Assembly: GCF_000835495.1 (NCBI RefSeq)
Contig: NW_015622546.1
Coordinates: 746,883 to 810,882, forward strand
DNA from: Cladophialophora immunda
Lineage: Eukaryota; Ascomycota; Eurotiomycetes; Chaetothyriales; Herpotrichiellaceae
DNA length: 64,000 bases
Direction of reading: 5' to 3'
This document shows positions 11,966-20,896 of the stretch, in pieces. Position 1 is the stretch's first letter, and every line of letters starts with the position of its first letter. The notes below the pieces were generated by a model. The model had not been told where the DNA came from. It saw only the letters and a program-made list of their open reading frames with translations, and did no database searches. The position numbers and the translations under genes are program-made.

Positions 11966-12655
11966 TCACATGACGACACAACTCCCCCCCGCGGCCGCCG
12001 CACCCGTCGACACGACCGCCCCTCCGGCTCCAGACGCGAACGAGTCGATAGGACCGCTCGGCCCCGACCGCTTGCTGTTGTGGCCCGTCCGAGGGCCCCG
12101 GGGTTGCTTCTTGGTCCTCTGACCGCCGCCGATCGCGATGAAGTTGCGGCTGTTGTTGACGTACGTGGAGTGCGAGCGGTCCGTGTAGTTCTGCGACTCG
12201 TCGCCCACGTAGCCCGACGACAGCGCGATGTCGCCCTTGTGGCTGCTCGTGCCTTTGTTGTTGCTGTTGTTTAGCCGGGAGAAGATGTCTCGCAGGCTGT
12301 TGTCGCGCTGGGGCTCGCGCCTCTTTCGGGTCTTCTTGCTGCGGCCGCGGTCGAGCGTGTCGTTGTCGTCATAGTCATAGTCATAGTCACAGTCATAGTC
12401 ATGGTCGAGTGCCGCAGACGAGCGCGAACGGTGCTTGGTCGGACGTGTCCCAGCCCGTCGGGACTTCTCGCCATTGTAGTCGGGGAAGTCCCAGGCGGAG
12501 CCGCCGTCGTCGATGTAGTCGGCGTCTCTTTTCGACATCGACACGAGCGGGTTCCAGAACGCTTGGTCCTTGGACCCACGCCCCGACGTCTTTTGGACTT
12601 CGTCCAGCTCGTCCATCATGTCAACGAAATCTCTCCGACTGATATCTCTCCCCAT
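11966..12655 (-). CDS. Small disordered protein with C-terminal CaaX box (CVVM)
   Basis: Single-exon gene of 229 residues, no named family recognised. The protein ends Gly-Ser-Cys-Val-Val-Met-stop, a textbook CaaX motif; Met in the last position favours farnesyltransferase. The extreme N-terminus MGRDISRR fits the loose N-myristoylation pattern MGxxxS, so both ends may carry lipid. N-terminal residues 7-60 look ordered (RDFVDMMDELDEVQ, QAFWNPLV, AWDFPDYNGEK). A middle Asp/Tyr repeat (DYDCDYDYDYDDND) is encoded by a tandem GTCATA-type repeat near 12367-12402. A Lys/Arg cluster follows (RSKKTRKRRE), which could act as a polybasic membrane or nuclear signal. The tail before the CaaX box is a flexible Gly/Ala/Ser linker. 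Membrane anchoring is the main inference; the function is unknown. The 5' neighbour on the minus strand is a decayed subtilase. Confidence 0.8.
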   Translation of the reverse strand: MGRDISRRDFVDMMDELDEVQKTSGRGSKDQAFWNPLVSMSKRDADYIDDGGSAWDFPDYNGEKSRRAGTRPTKHRSRSSAALDHDYDCDYDYDYDDNDTLDRGRSKKTRKRREPQRDNSLRDIFSRLNNSNNKGTSSHKGDIALSSGYVGDESQNYTDRSHSTYVNNSRNFIAIGGGQRTKKQPRGPRTGHNSKRSGPSGPIDSFASGAGGAVVSTGAAAAGGSCVVM

Positions 12656-13384
12656 GTCGAGAACTATGTTTCTCTTCGTCCGAGTCTCCTGTGCTCGACT
12701 GTGCGGCGGCGGCTAGATTGCGTCGAAATCTTCCCCTAATAATATGCCCCGATAGTCGAGGATAGTCCAACTCTTGGGGCCCCGGTGAGGGTTTCCAGTC
12801 TCGGTCTCGAGGAGAAACTTGCGCTCAGCTATCAGGAGAATGCTATGTGAAAGATGAGACTGAGTAGAGTGGTGGTGCGGGTAACAGGCGCTGCACAACA
12901 CGGGGGGATCGCAAGGGAGAGAGAGGGAAGGAGGGAAGGAGGGAAGGAGGGAGGGAGGGGAGAGAGATAAGGCTGGGGCTGAGGGCCTCCCACCCAGGCC
13001 AAACGCACCTACATATTATACCTCAACGGCGCACGAGTACTTTGGTAACCTGCACAAGTAGGGCGCTGTCGACACCTCTGCATTCCCTTACTCAAAATGG
13101 TTAAAGCACAGGCCAGTGGCCGCGCTGGCCCCCACGCGGAGAAGAACCAGGGCTCCCAAAAGGTGATGGACTCGAGGCCATGTCGGGCGCAATGTCGACT
13201 CGGGCTGTCCGGATTGGTAGATATCTTGCGCTTGGCAAGTCAAACATGTCCTAGCCGTACGAGTACGTCGGCTAAGCCAGCCTCAAGTGTGCCTTGTGAT
13301 GGGATTTCTGCCCTTTGCCGAAACTTTGAGTCCTCGCATTTTTGGCAGGCTCCTTCATTGTTCTTGATACGCACCCTACACAGT
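12656..13384. other. Intergenic region upstream of the CaaX gene
   Basis: Holds the promoter of the minus-strand CaaX gene and, at 12914-12966, a purine-only GGAAGGAG tract listed separately. A 97-codon plus-strand open frame (13097-13390) starts in a good context (CAAAATGG) but shows no domain, and its 3' part overlaps subtilase remains, so it is not called as a gene. Confidence 0.5.
12914..12966. repeat. Purine microsatellite (GGAAGGAG)n
   Basis: An uninterrupted purine stretch on plus made of GAGA, three near-perfect GGAAGGAG units and GGGA units ending in GGGG. Many closely spaced G3 runs make it a candidate G-quadruplex or triplex-forming mirror repeat. It lies about 260 bp upstream of the CaaX gene start. 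Confidence 0.85.
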
Positions 13385-14010
13385 AGATAGAGTCGCCAGA
13401 CCAGTGCGAAGGGCTGCGGCGACGGGTCAAGCGTTCCATTGACCTTAACGATCAGCTTGATATTTCCAGGGGGGGAGGGGGCGTCCATGACAATTTGCTG
13501 AACATTATTCGTAACTTCGGCGTATGTAGTCAGGCGACTGCTCTTGCGTCGATACTCCCTAGAACCTTGCGCTTTGAGGCCGAACAAGTGCAGACTATCC
13601 TTGACTTCGCCGACAGGATGTATGTCCCAGGCGCGACAACGCCAGGCTTACGACCCCCCGTTGGTGACGGGTCCGCGGCTGCTCGAGTCGGCGACGGCGT
13701 TGCTATCCCGGTTGTGAGGATCTCGTGAAGTTCGGCTGGAACCGACTGTGATACAGTTCTTAGTGGCGGCTATCGCCTCAATATGTCCAACCGAGACAGC
13801 CTTGTGGTATCGGGGATTTCCCCAATGATTTCCTGCCGCGCAACATACGATGAGGTCTTGGAGACTGAAAGACAAATTCGTCAAGTTCCTTCGCAGACTC
13901 GTCATATCCTCGTGGTTGGAAGGGCGTTGGATCTCCCTGGCCGTCATGAGTAGGGTGGTGTTTTCCCCAAGAACTCGAGTGCACCCGAGCACCCCAGCCC
14001 ATATGGCTGC
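13385..14010 (-). pseudogene. Decayed KP-43-like subtilase (S8) fragment
   Basis: Reading minus from about 14000, the sequence carries pieces of an S8 subtilisin-like protease in shifting frames. Pieces in order are GARVHSSSWG, then the YDESAKELDEFVFQ region, LIVCCAAGN (oxyanion-Asn region), AIAATKNCITVGSS, SSSRGPVTNG, then RKPGVVAPGTYILSAKSR, and finally NNVQQIVMD...PSPQPFALVW, which resembles the C-terminal beta-barrel of KP-43-type subtilases. The frame breaks just before LIVCC (one extra base in CCAAGACC) and again in a run of six G after TNG, where a stop follows. The block that should carry the catalytic Ser (GTSMATP) is missing between about 13600 and 13530, and no catalytic Asp or His region is seen upstream. 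I list it as a broken gene remnant and do not reconstruct it. Confidence 0.82.
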
Positions 14011-14553
14011 GTGAAGAGCACCCAGGAGATGACCAGGGGATATTCTGTCTCGGCAGTCCGGGTGCCAGATGCTCCCAGAAAAAATTTAAAAAAAAAATTG
14101 AAAGACTTTGCTCCAAGCGTCGCCGCGCCCAGATCTTGAGGCCAAGGATGAAGAGGAGGGAACTGCGCTACATAGAGCAGAGATTATGGATCAGTCTGTC
14201 TATCTCTGCCTGGCCTTAGGCAATGGCTAGACAGTATATACACAAAGTCTGATGGTCTTTCGCTCGTCTGCCGAATCTCTCGCGCCGAGCAAGACAGGAG
14301 CGTTGAACCCGCCAAACAACCCCTCTCGCTATGCTCATTTAAGGCTGGGCATGATTGGCAAGGTAGGTAGCCCTTGGTGTGTGCATTCTTCTACCTACGT
14401 GGAAGTCCTTTGCTTCCGCCACCTTGTGTCCTTTGTTGAGCTTCCCCTCGTTTCGACACCCTTTTTCTCTCTATCTCTGTTTCTCGACGTTACTTTGCGG
14501 GACTATCCCCCCCCCTCTGTTCATCATAGGATGCAGGCAGGCGGTTGGCCTGC
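14011..14553. other. Intergenic region with A-tract
   Basis: Lies between the subtilase remnant and the 3' end of the minus-strand membrane-protein gene. It has an A/T run near 14079-14100 and a pyrimidine-rich patch at about 14460-14525. No gene recognised; the missing N-terminal half of the subtilase is not visible here. Confidence 0.5.
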
Positions 14554-17286
14554 CTAGACGAGCACCCAACTCGCCCAGACCCAGCCCACTTCGCCCCCAA
14601 TTCCCAGCAGCAGGACCACCACGCCCATGACCAGGCCAACGCCGACCCGGCTCTGCGCGTCCCGGCGCCAACTCAGCGCGTACTCCTTGCCCGCGACCGT
14701 CGTCTCGCCGTTGCCCGCCGCGGCGCTGCGGCCGGGATAGCCAAAGAGGATCCAGAACGTCGCCGTGAGGCACGAGAGCACGAGGACGAGAAGAGTGAAG
14801 AGTGCGATGGAGACGAGCGAGAATGTGTGGTGCAGGTGGGTTGCTGGTGGCCCTTGTGGCTTTTGTTGTTGTTGTTGTTGCTGCTGGTGCTGTTGATGGA
14901 GCTGGAGAAGGTATGAGGCGTGAGGATTCGCGGTGTAGGGCGACGAGGTGGCGGACGGGGAGGAAGTGGAGGAGGAGAAGGGAATATGGGATGAAGTGAG
15001 GGCTGCGAGGGATTTGGTCCGGTGGAACGACATGGCTGAGGGCTGGAAGGGCATTCGCGGGAGGGAGACCGAGGGTTGTTTCGCGGCGAGTCCTCCCCCT
15101 GACCCGACGACGCCTGCACCCGCGACGCTGTTGGGACCGTTTGCCTGTGTTGTCGGCGAGACCTCATTGTTGCCGATTCCGTCGCTGTTGTTCCGCGAAT
15201 GCACGAATGAGAAGACCGGGCTTGTCGCAGTGGCGTCGCCCTGCGGGCTGTAGCCGTATCCATGTGCGGAGCCGTTATCCTGGGGCAGGTAGGACCGGCG
15301 GCCGCGACCGCGACGTGCTTGGCCGTTCATATTGTCGTTGTTGTTGTTGTGGGTGCCGGGAGAGTCGAGGTATTGATTGTTGCGGAGCCAGAGCAGCCAC
15401 ATCTTCCGCCGCCGCCCAACGCGAGGGTTGAGCAGATGCCGCACGAAATCTGCGCCGTCAAAGTCGCCCCCTGTCCCAGTCCCAGCGCCAGCGCCAGCGC
15501 CAATGTGGTGCGGGCTCTGCCAGAACGGCACTCCTGGGGCGAAAGGCTGAGTGATGCCCGTGCTGGCACCCTCCAAAGTCCTCGCGCAGAACCACCATCT
15601 CCCTCGACCCATTAGTTTCGTCACGTAGCTGTCCCGCACCATCGTGAACAGTTGCTCGTCATCGAACGTCGTCTTGTCAGTCACCTCGATCTCAACTGTA
15701 ACCCGGGCAGACGGGTGGCGGGCCAAGCGAAGATCCAGGAAAAGAATCTCCGGCGCAGACGGGGAAGGAAATCGGTCGGATTTGGCTGTTGGTGGCACGG
15801 GAGTCGGCGAGAGGAGTGTGGGTTTTGTGGAGAAGGGGATTTCGGGAGCGGCATCTCGTTTCTCGTCGTCCTGGAAATCCTGTGCGCGAGTATGATCCTT
15901 GCCAGTGGTGTTGGGCTCGCCCTCGCCGTCTTGTTCCGCCGACTTTTCGGTGTGGTGGGAGAGTGGCCTCGAACGCCTCAGCTTGGGCGTCTTGTTTCCC
16001 GCCTCTTGGGTTGTGGGAGGAACGATCTCGTCAATCTCTCCGATACTGCTGTGTCTTGCCGGATAGGGGGTGCTGACGATATTTTCGCGGTACAGTTTAT
16101 GGTCGTGGGCTCCCTTGTTGATGATCAGGTGCGCAGGCCGGATCATGACCCGACGCGCTGGGTGACGCGCCGGTGCTGAGATGGCACGGGAGAGTTTCTT
16201 GTCGTTCTCGGTGGGAGGATTTGAGCGGAGGCCGTCGGCGATTATGGAGGGAGGAGAGACGTAGGTGGTATTCGTGCTCCCGCTCGTTGAGTAGGTTGCG
16301 TCGGAAGTCCGAGGCACCCGCACAGAACCAAACCCGCCAAAGGGTGTAGGCAAGGTATCGAGCGCTTCAATGCGGCTGGGTGTGTCTGGCCACTCGAGAA
16401 TGGTTTCCTTCATGGTGTCGCGCGGCTCGTTGCTGACTTCAGCGGGAACCTGAGGCAGGGCGGTGATGTTTGCATCCTTCTCTTGCGGTTCTTCTTGACC
16501 TTCGAGCGCCTTGAGAGCGTCGCCTGGACCGCCTGGGACAACGGCCTTCTCGCCCTTCTCGACAGCAGGCGTCAGGTCGTAGAGATTTTTGAGGTCTTCT
16601 CCCAAGGTCTGTGATGCTTTTGCCATGGACGGCCCATCGTTCATCAATGTCTGGGTCGAATGAGGAGCACACAGCCGGGGTACCGAGCCACCGGAGCTGT
16701 TGCTGTGCTGCACGATGTGCGGCTTGCTCACGCGGACGCTGCTTGCTCTGTGAATGATCGGGCTGGTCGGGTCGAGCTCAGACGAAGTATCCGAATCTGA
16801 AGCGTACGTGGCTCTTGGATCTTCACCTCGACTGGTGGAAACGATGGGAGGGATATCTCCAATCGGTTGGAGCTGCCTGGTCACCGGGTCGTAGAATGGG
16901 TCTGTTGGGCTCGAATTTGTCGTGTCCTTTGACTGCCTCTTCAACTTGGATTTCTTGAGGAAGCTCCTTCTCTTGTCTGCTGATGACGATGGGGGTTCCG
17001 GAAATGCATCAGACATCTCTGATTCTGTGGTTGTTTTGGACCACCGACTGACCTCTTTGGGAGGCGGACGTGGTCGGTCCTGGGACTGTCGCATCAGGCG
17101 AGAAACTCCCCCACGCCAACCAGAACTCGGCGAAGACGATCTGGACATCTCGATAGGAGAAATTTTGTTGGTCTTCTTGGCCGCAGTGGCTTCTTGCTCC
17201 TCTTTGTGAGGCTTCGGGGTCGGTCGAAGGATAACAACTTGTTGCCGGCCAAAGACTCGTATCGGGCTCGAAGGATTGAAGACCAT
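14554..17286 (-). CDS. Fungal protein with disordered N-half and two C-terminal TM segments
   Basis: Single-exon gene, 910 residues, family not named. Residues 1 to about 500 are Ser/Pro/Lys-rich and probably disordered, with basic patches such as RRSFLKKSKLKRQSK. An ordered core lies at about 510-570 (EILFLDLRLARHPSARVTVE, then a Trp/Phe pair in GRWWFCARTL), followed by Gly-rich linkers and the basic segment RVGRRRKMWLLWLRNNQ. A short poly-Gln (about 10 residues, CAG/CAA coded near 14863-14890) precedes two hydrophobic helices at about 822-848 (SLVSIALFTLLVLVLSCLTA) and 882-905 (VGVGLVMGVVVLLLGIGG). No signal peptide is present, so it is probably a tail-anchored hairpin membrane protein with a large cytosolic N-terminus. 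The stop TAG is at 14554-14556. Function unknown. Confidence 0.82.
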   Translation of the reverse strand: MVFNPSSPIRVFGRQQVVILRPTPKPHKEEQEATAAKKTNKISPIEMSRSSSPSSGWRGGVSRLMRQSQDRPRPPPKEVSRWSKTTTESEMSDAFPEPPSSSADKRRSFLKKSKLKRQSKDTTNSSPTDPFYDPVTRQLQPIGDIPPIVSTSRGEDPRATYASDSDTSSELDPTSPIIHRASSVRVSKPHIVQHSNSSGGSVPRLCAPHSTQTLMNDGPSMAKASQTLGEDLKNLYDLTPAVEKGEKAVVPGGPGDALKALEGQEEPQEKDANITALPQVPAEVSNEPRDTMKETILEWPDTPSRIEALDTLPTPFGGFGSVRVPRTSDATYSTSGSTNTTYVSPPSIIADGLRSNPPTENDKKLSRAISAPARHPARRVMIRPAHLIINKGAHDHKLYRENIVSTPYPARHSSIGEIDEIVPPTTQEAGNKTPKLRRSRPLSHHTEKSAEQDGEGEPNTTGKDHTRAQDFQDDEKRDAAPEIPFSTKPTLLSPTPVPPTAKSDRFPSPSAPEILFLDLRLARHPSARVTVEIEVTDKTTFDDEQLFTMVRDSYVTKLMGRGRWWFCARTLEGASTGITQPFAPGVPFWQSPHHIGAGAGAGTGTGGDFDGADFVRHLLNPRVGRRRKMWLLWLRNNQYLDSPGTHNNNNDNMNGQARRGRGRRSYLPQDNGSAHGYGYSPQGDATATSPVFSFVHSRNNSDGIGNNEVSPTTQANGPNSVAGAGVVGSGGGLAAKQPSVSLPRMPFQPSAMSFHRTKSLAALTSSHIPFSSSTSSPSATSSPYTANPHASYLLQLHQQHQQQQQQQQKPQGPPATHLHHTFSLVSIALFTLLVLVLSCLTATFWILFGYPGRSAAAGNGETTVAGKEYALSWRRDAQSRVGVGLVMGVVVLLLGIGGEVGWVWASWVLV

Positions 17287-17628
17287 GAGCGATGATAGTC
17301 CACCACTAGAGAGATATCAAAATGTTCGGAATTAGCATCATCGCTGAAAGTTGTTTTAAGCGCCGCCATCTTGGATGATCGCTTGCGGTGAGCGCTGGTG
17401 TTGAAAGAATATTTTCCGTTTGCGGTAAACTCTGCTTGCAGCAAGAGCGTCGGTGAGGATTTCGGAATCCGGCGAAGTCTGGATAATTTGACTTCTTCGG
17501 AAAGAACAAAGAAGAGAACAGTCCATAGGACGCTTTCCGCCAGCATGACGGTAGTGCACGGCAAACCTGTTCGCAGCTCCAATCTCTGATGGTGACACAG
17601 AATGGCTTCATCGAGCCGCATTCCAGTC
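17287..17628. other. Short intergenic gap between two minus-strand genes
   Basis: 342 bp separating the start of the two-TM protein gene from the stop of the TFIIIC-subunit gene. No additional gene or element recognised. Confidence 0.6.
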
Positions 17629-19386
17629 TCAGCCCCGGAACTTGCCTTGGCAGTACGGGCAGACATCGAAGTTGTCAAATAGCGCTTGACTCAAGCTTGG
17701 ACCATCCGCACATTCCAGCTTGCCAGGATCGAGGAATTGCCTACCGCATTTAGAACAATACATGGAAATCCCCGGCTCTTGGATAGCAACGAAGGAAAGA
17801 CTGCACCGGCTGAATTGATGGCCTCGATTGCATCTTGCTCGACCTGGGTCTGCTGAAAACGGAATGGTATCACCGCAGAGATCGCAAACCTCGTCGGCTA
17901 GAACGCTTGTTTCGCCTCCAGGCTCGGCGGTTGCGATGAGATTCGTGTTATTAGAAGCCTGTCGCTGATCAGTGCCACTGGAATCCTGGCGGGAAGCACT
18001 CGTCGGAAGTAGATCCAGCATATCATCTGCCCAGCGGGTGAGAGACGAGGAAGTTTTGAAATCCAGTTTGATCAGGGCAGCAGCCGTCCGCACAATATGT
18101 TTATCCAGGTCTGTTTTGACCAAACCTAATGGCGAGTCCCTCACAAACTCCAGAATGCGTTTCTGCACCTCGGATGGATGGTCTGGAATATAGTCCGACA
18201 TCGGCGGCTCGCGAATGCGCATGAACACCACTGTAGTGCGTTGGCTTGAAGGGGCGCCGTACTCAATCATGTCTGAAGGATGTAGCGTGATGCAGGCCGC
18301 TGCAATGGTATGGTCAGGAGAGAACGCAGTGCCCCAATAATTGACGCGAAGTCTTCCCCCCAGCCCAAAGTTGCGGTCGAAATCTGAACGAGGTTTCTGG
18401 ATTACGGAATCAAATTGGCTCTGGGTGGGCATTTCCAAGGACAAGAAGCTCGATGCTGACTTCAAAGGTGTAACTGAAAACGCCATCTCACGTCGGGTTT
18501 TGTCGTTGCTTCCATCCATCCACTTCACGTGTAGGGACAGATATTTCGCCTCACTGCACTGGCCGAAGCTTACCTTGACATCCACAGCTGCTGTCCCGGA
18601 ATGCCTGCTGGGTCCATCCTCGAATCGCCATTTGCTTGTCTCCAAACTCGAGATTGGTGAGGATTGGGCTAGAATTGTTTGCAAACCGAACTTCTTCATT
18701 GCACTTGCATCAAATTGCCGTAGACCGGGGATCTTGTACTGTGCACAGAGCTTGTATGACCAACGTCCATACACAGCACCGTTGGCCTTCCACAGTTGAA
18801 AGAACGAGACTGTGAAATCATCATCGGCCACAGCCAGGAACTGGCACCCCCACCCGGATTCTTCAGAAGGCAACAGGGGAGGAAGCCAGCGAAAGGCGCG
18901 CACTCGTCGTTGTAGTCTGGAATTATCGGTCTCATCGCCACTAGGCTGAATCGGTAGATACTGATTAACGATCGCAGTTCGCTGCCAGACGCCAAGTCTC
19001 CCGCTGGACTCCCAAAGAGAGAGAATGAGATTTGACGTCAAAATAGCAAGGACGCTTCTTCGGTAGATTCCCAATCCAGGTGGAGACCAGGAAAGCGACA
19101 CGACGGTAGACTCGGACAGTTCCTCCCCGACGGAAAAATGAGTAATAGTGGCCAGGTCTTGATACGGCCATTCTGACGGATCGAACTGATTGACGCGGAG
19201 AGTAAATGTGTGCCAGAGCCTGTGGCCTGGATCACCCAGTGATCGCGATGCATCGCGAGGGGTTAGGATATGCACCAGCTCACCTGCAGCGACTGCCAAA
19301 TCCTCGGGCGACCAAGTCAGCGCATTCTTGCAGGTTGGCCAGTAGGGGAGAGCGACGGGCTCTAGACTGTCTTTGAGAGTTTCCAT
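17629..19386 (-). CDS. TFIIIC subunit with WD40-like domain and C-terminal zinc finger
   Basis: Single-exon gene, 585 residues, close to the length I recall for yeast Tfc8 (tau60). The N-terminus has the TFIIIC-delta WD40 hallmark CKNALTWSPEDLAVAAGE followed by beta-propeller-like repeats (VVSLSWSPPGLG, LAILTSNLILSLWE, VRAFRWLPP, FLAVADDDFTVSFFQLW). The C-terminus carries the zf-TFIIIC zinc finger with pairs CDLCG, CNRGHQFSRC, YCSKCG and CPYCQGKF. Together these match the TFIIIC tauB subunit family (yeast Tfc8, fission yeast Sfc9, human GTF3C4). The protein would act in the nucleus, helping recruit TFIIIB to tRNA and other RNA polymerase III genes. The start METLKDSLEP precedes the conserved block by about 20 residues, as expected. 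The exact orthologue name is inferred from domain order. Confidence 0.88.
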   Translation of the reverse strand: METLKDSLEPVALPYWPTCKNALTWSPEDLAVAAGELVHILTPRDASRSLGDPGHRLWHTFTLRVNQFDPSEWPYQDLATITHFSVGEELSESTVVSLSWSPPGLGIYRRSVLAILTSNLILSLWESSGRLGVWQRTAIVNQYLPIQPSGDETDNSRLQRRVRAFRWLPPLLPSEESGWGCQFLAVADDDFTVSFFQLWKANGAVYGRWSYKLCAQYKIPGLRQFDASAMKKFGLQTILAQSSPISSLETSKWRFEDGPSRHSGTAAVDVKVSFGQCSEAKYLSLHVKWMDGSNDKTRREMAFSVTPLKSASSFLSLEMPTQSQFDSVIQKPRSDFDRNFGLGGRLRVNYWGTAFSPDHTIAAACITLHPSDMIEYGAPSSQRTTVVFMRIREPPMSDYIPDHPSEVQKRILEFVRDSPLGLVKTDLDKHIVRTAAALIKLDFKTSSSLTRWADDMLDLLPTSASRQDSSGTDQRQASNNTNLIATAEPGGETSVLADEVCDLCGDTIPFSADPGRARCNRGHQFSRCSLSFVAIQEPGISMYCSKCGRQFLDPGKLECADGPSLSQALFDNFDVCPYCQGKFRG

Positions 19387-20896
19387 TGAAAATAAGACAA
19401 CGAGATTGGCTGACTACAGCCGGGCGGTGAAGGCCCTGCAGCGAGGGAGAAGCGAGGAGGTGGCTCAGTCTGACTGGCTTGCCAGGTCGAGATTTTGTGA
19501 AAGACGAAAGCAGGTGCCGGCGTCAGCTTGGCGTCAAACCCCGACCTGCAGGCGTCTTGCATGAAAAGTATCCCTTACATAAACTTCAGGGAGGGAATGG
19601 CGTGGGCATCTATCATCACCCGAGGAGAAATTCGCAAACAAGTGCTTGAAGACCAAGGGCCGTTGGGCAGGAAGCTGGGCGCCAGATTGCCACATTGCCA
19701 CATTGGTGGGAGACGCCAAGACACTTCAACTTCAGCCTTGCACGTGGCGAGGCTGGCGAGAAAATATTAAGCGGCTCACGATTTCCGAGAATGACACTTC
19801 GTAAATCTGGGGGCAGGGGGTCGGGCAATCTTCGATCGTGGCCTACTACCACATGTGGTAGCTCGGCAAGTCAAAGAACAGGAGACCGCGAAAGTCTTGA
19901 CGCCTTTGGGAGTGGAGCTGGAGCATCTCATTGTCGTGGGGAGATATCTAATTTGATCCTCCTGGCAATTGAAACACGGGAGGCAGGGAGACTTGTCTGT
20001 TGGGCCTGAATACTCCTGTCAGCACACTCACACCAGGTACCCCGACTGTGAACAAGGAGCATCAGAGAAGTGGTCATACTGTGGCATGCTGAAGCCGTTG
20101 TCTGCTGATGATATGGTTGCTAGACACGATGCGGCGAAGGATCTGGAGCTGCACGTTGGAATCCAAGGTTTTGCAATGTTTCAAAGGAGGCCCGTGCCAT
20201 TGGTGGGCTTGGGTAGCGGCGGATGATTAAACCGTGGCGATTCGGTATCCAGATGGTAATGACGGACCTCGAAATTGAGGACGCGGTCATGTGACTCGAG
20301 TTATTGTACAGCATCATGCCTAATCTGCACCTAGCGCCGCTACGGACATGCCAATCTTAGCAAAGTGGCCTCAGGGGCTGTATCAGGGGAAACACTGCGG
20401 ATACCCCGTGGCTGTACGGCTCGTGTTCCAAAATTGGAGACGGCCGGCCCCACCGTCTATCCCTTTTGGGTATGACCGTGTTATGATTGACAGCCGCTAG
20501 TCGCTGCCTAACGTGGGCTAATGGATCGTGTCGTCCATTTTCAACGCTGATGCTGGGGCGGCTGAGGCCACCTCCTGAGAACACACACCTGTTAGCCACG
20601 GACAAGGTCTGACTTCCTGTGCTCCCAGTCCTGATTGCAAAACTGCGCCCTCCCTGGTGCACCTATCACATCGTCCAGGTTGCTGCGTCTGAGGATTTGC
20701 CCAGTCGGTGGCCCAGCTCAAGCCTGCAGTTCCTTATGGCTGGCCCTATTATATCACCGACTCCCTGACGCCCACATCCCCCCCCGTCCCCTTTTGTTGT
20801 CCTCCCATATCTATTCATCACTTCCCTTCGTTTGGTTTCTGCTTCTCTTGCAATTGTCAGTTGCAGGGCAGTTCCTTTTTTCTTTGATTGCCAATA
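19387..20896. other. Divergent intergenic region (TFIIIC subunit / P450)
   Basis: About 1.5 kb that must hold promoters in both directions. On plus, a pyrimidine-rich leader with CCCC and CTTCTCTT tracts (about 20780-20885) directly precedes the P450 start, and a weak TATTATAT lies near 20750. No other gene recognised. Confidence 0.5.

Noticed and set aside
13097..13390. 97-codon frame with good start context (CAAAATGG)
   Set aside because: No domain, runs antisense into subtilase remains; could be a first exon of a lost gene but cannot be supported.
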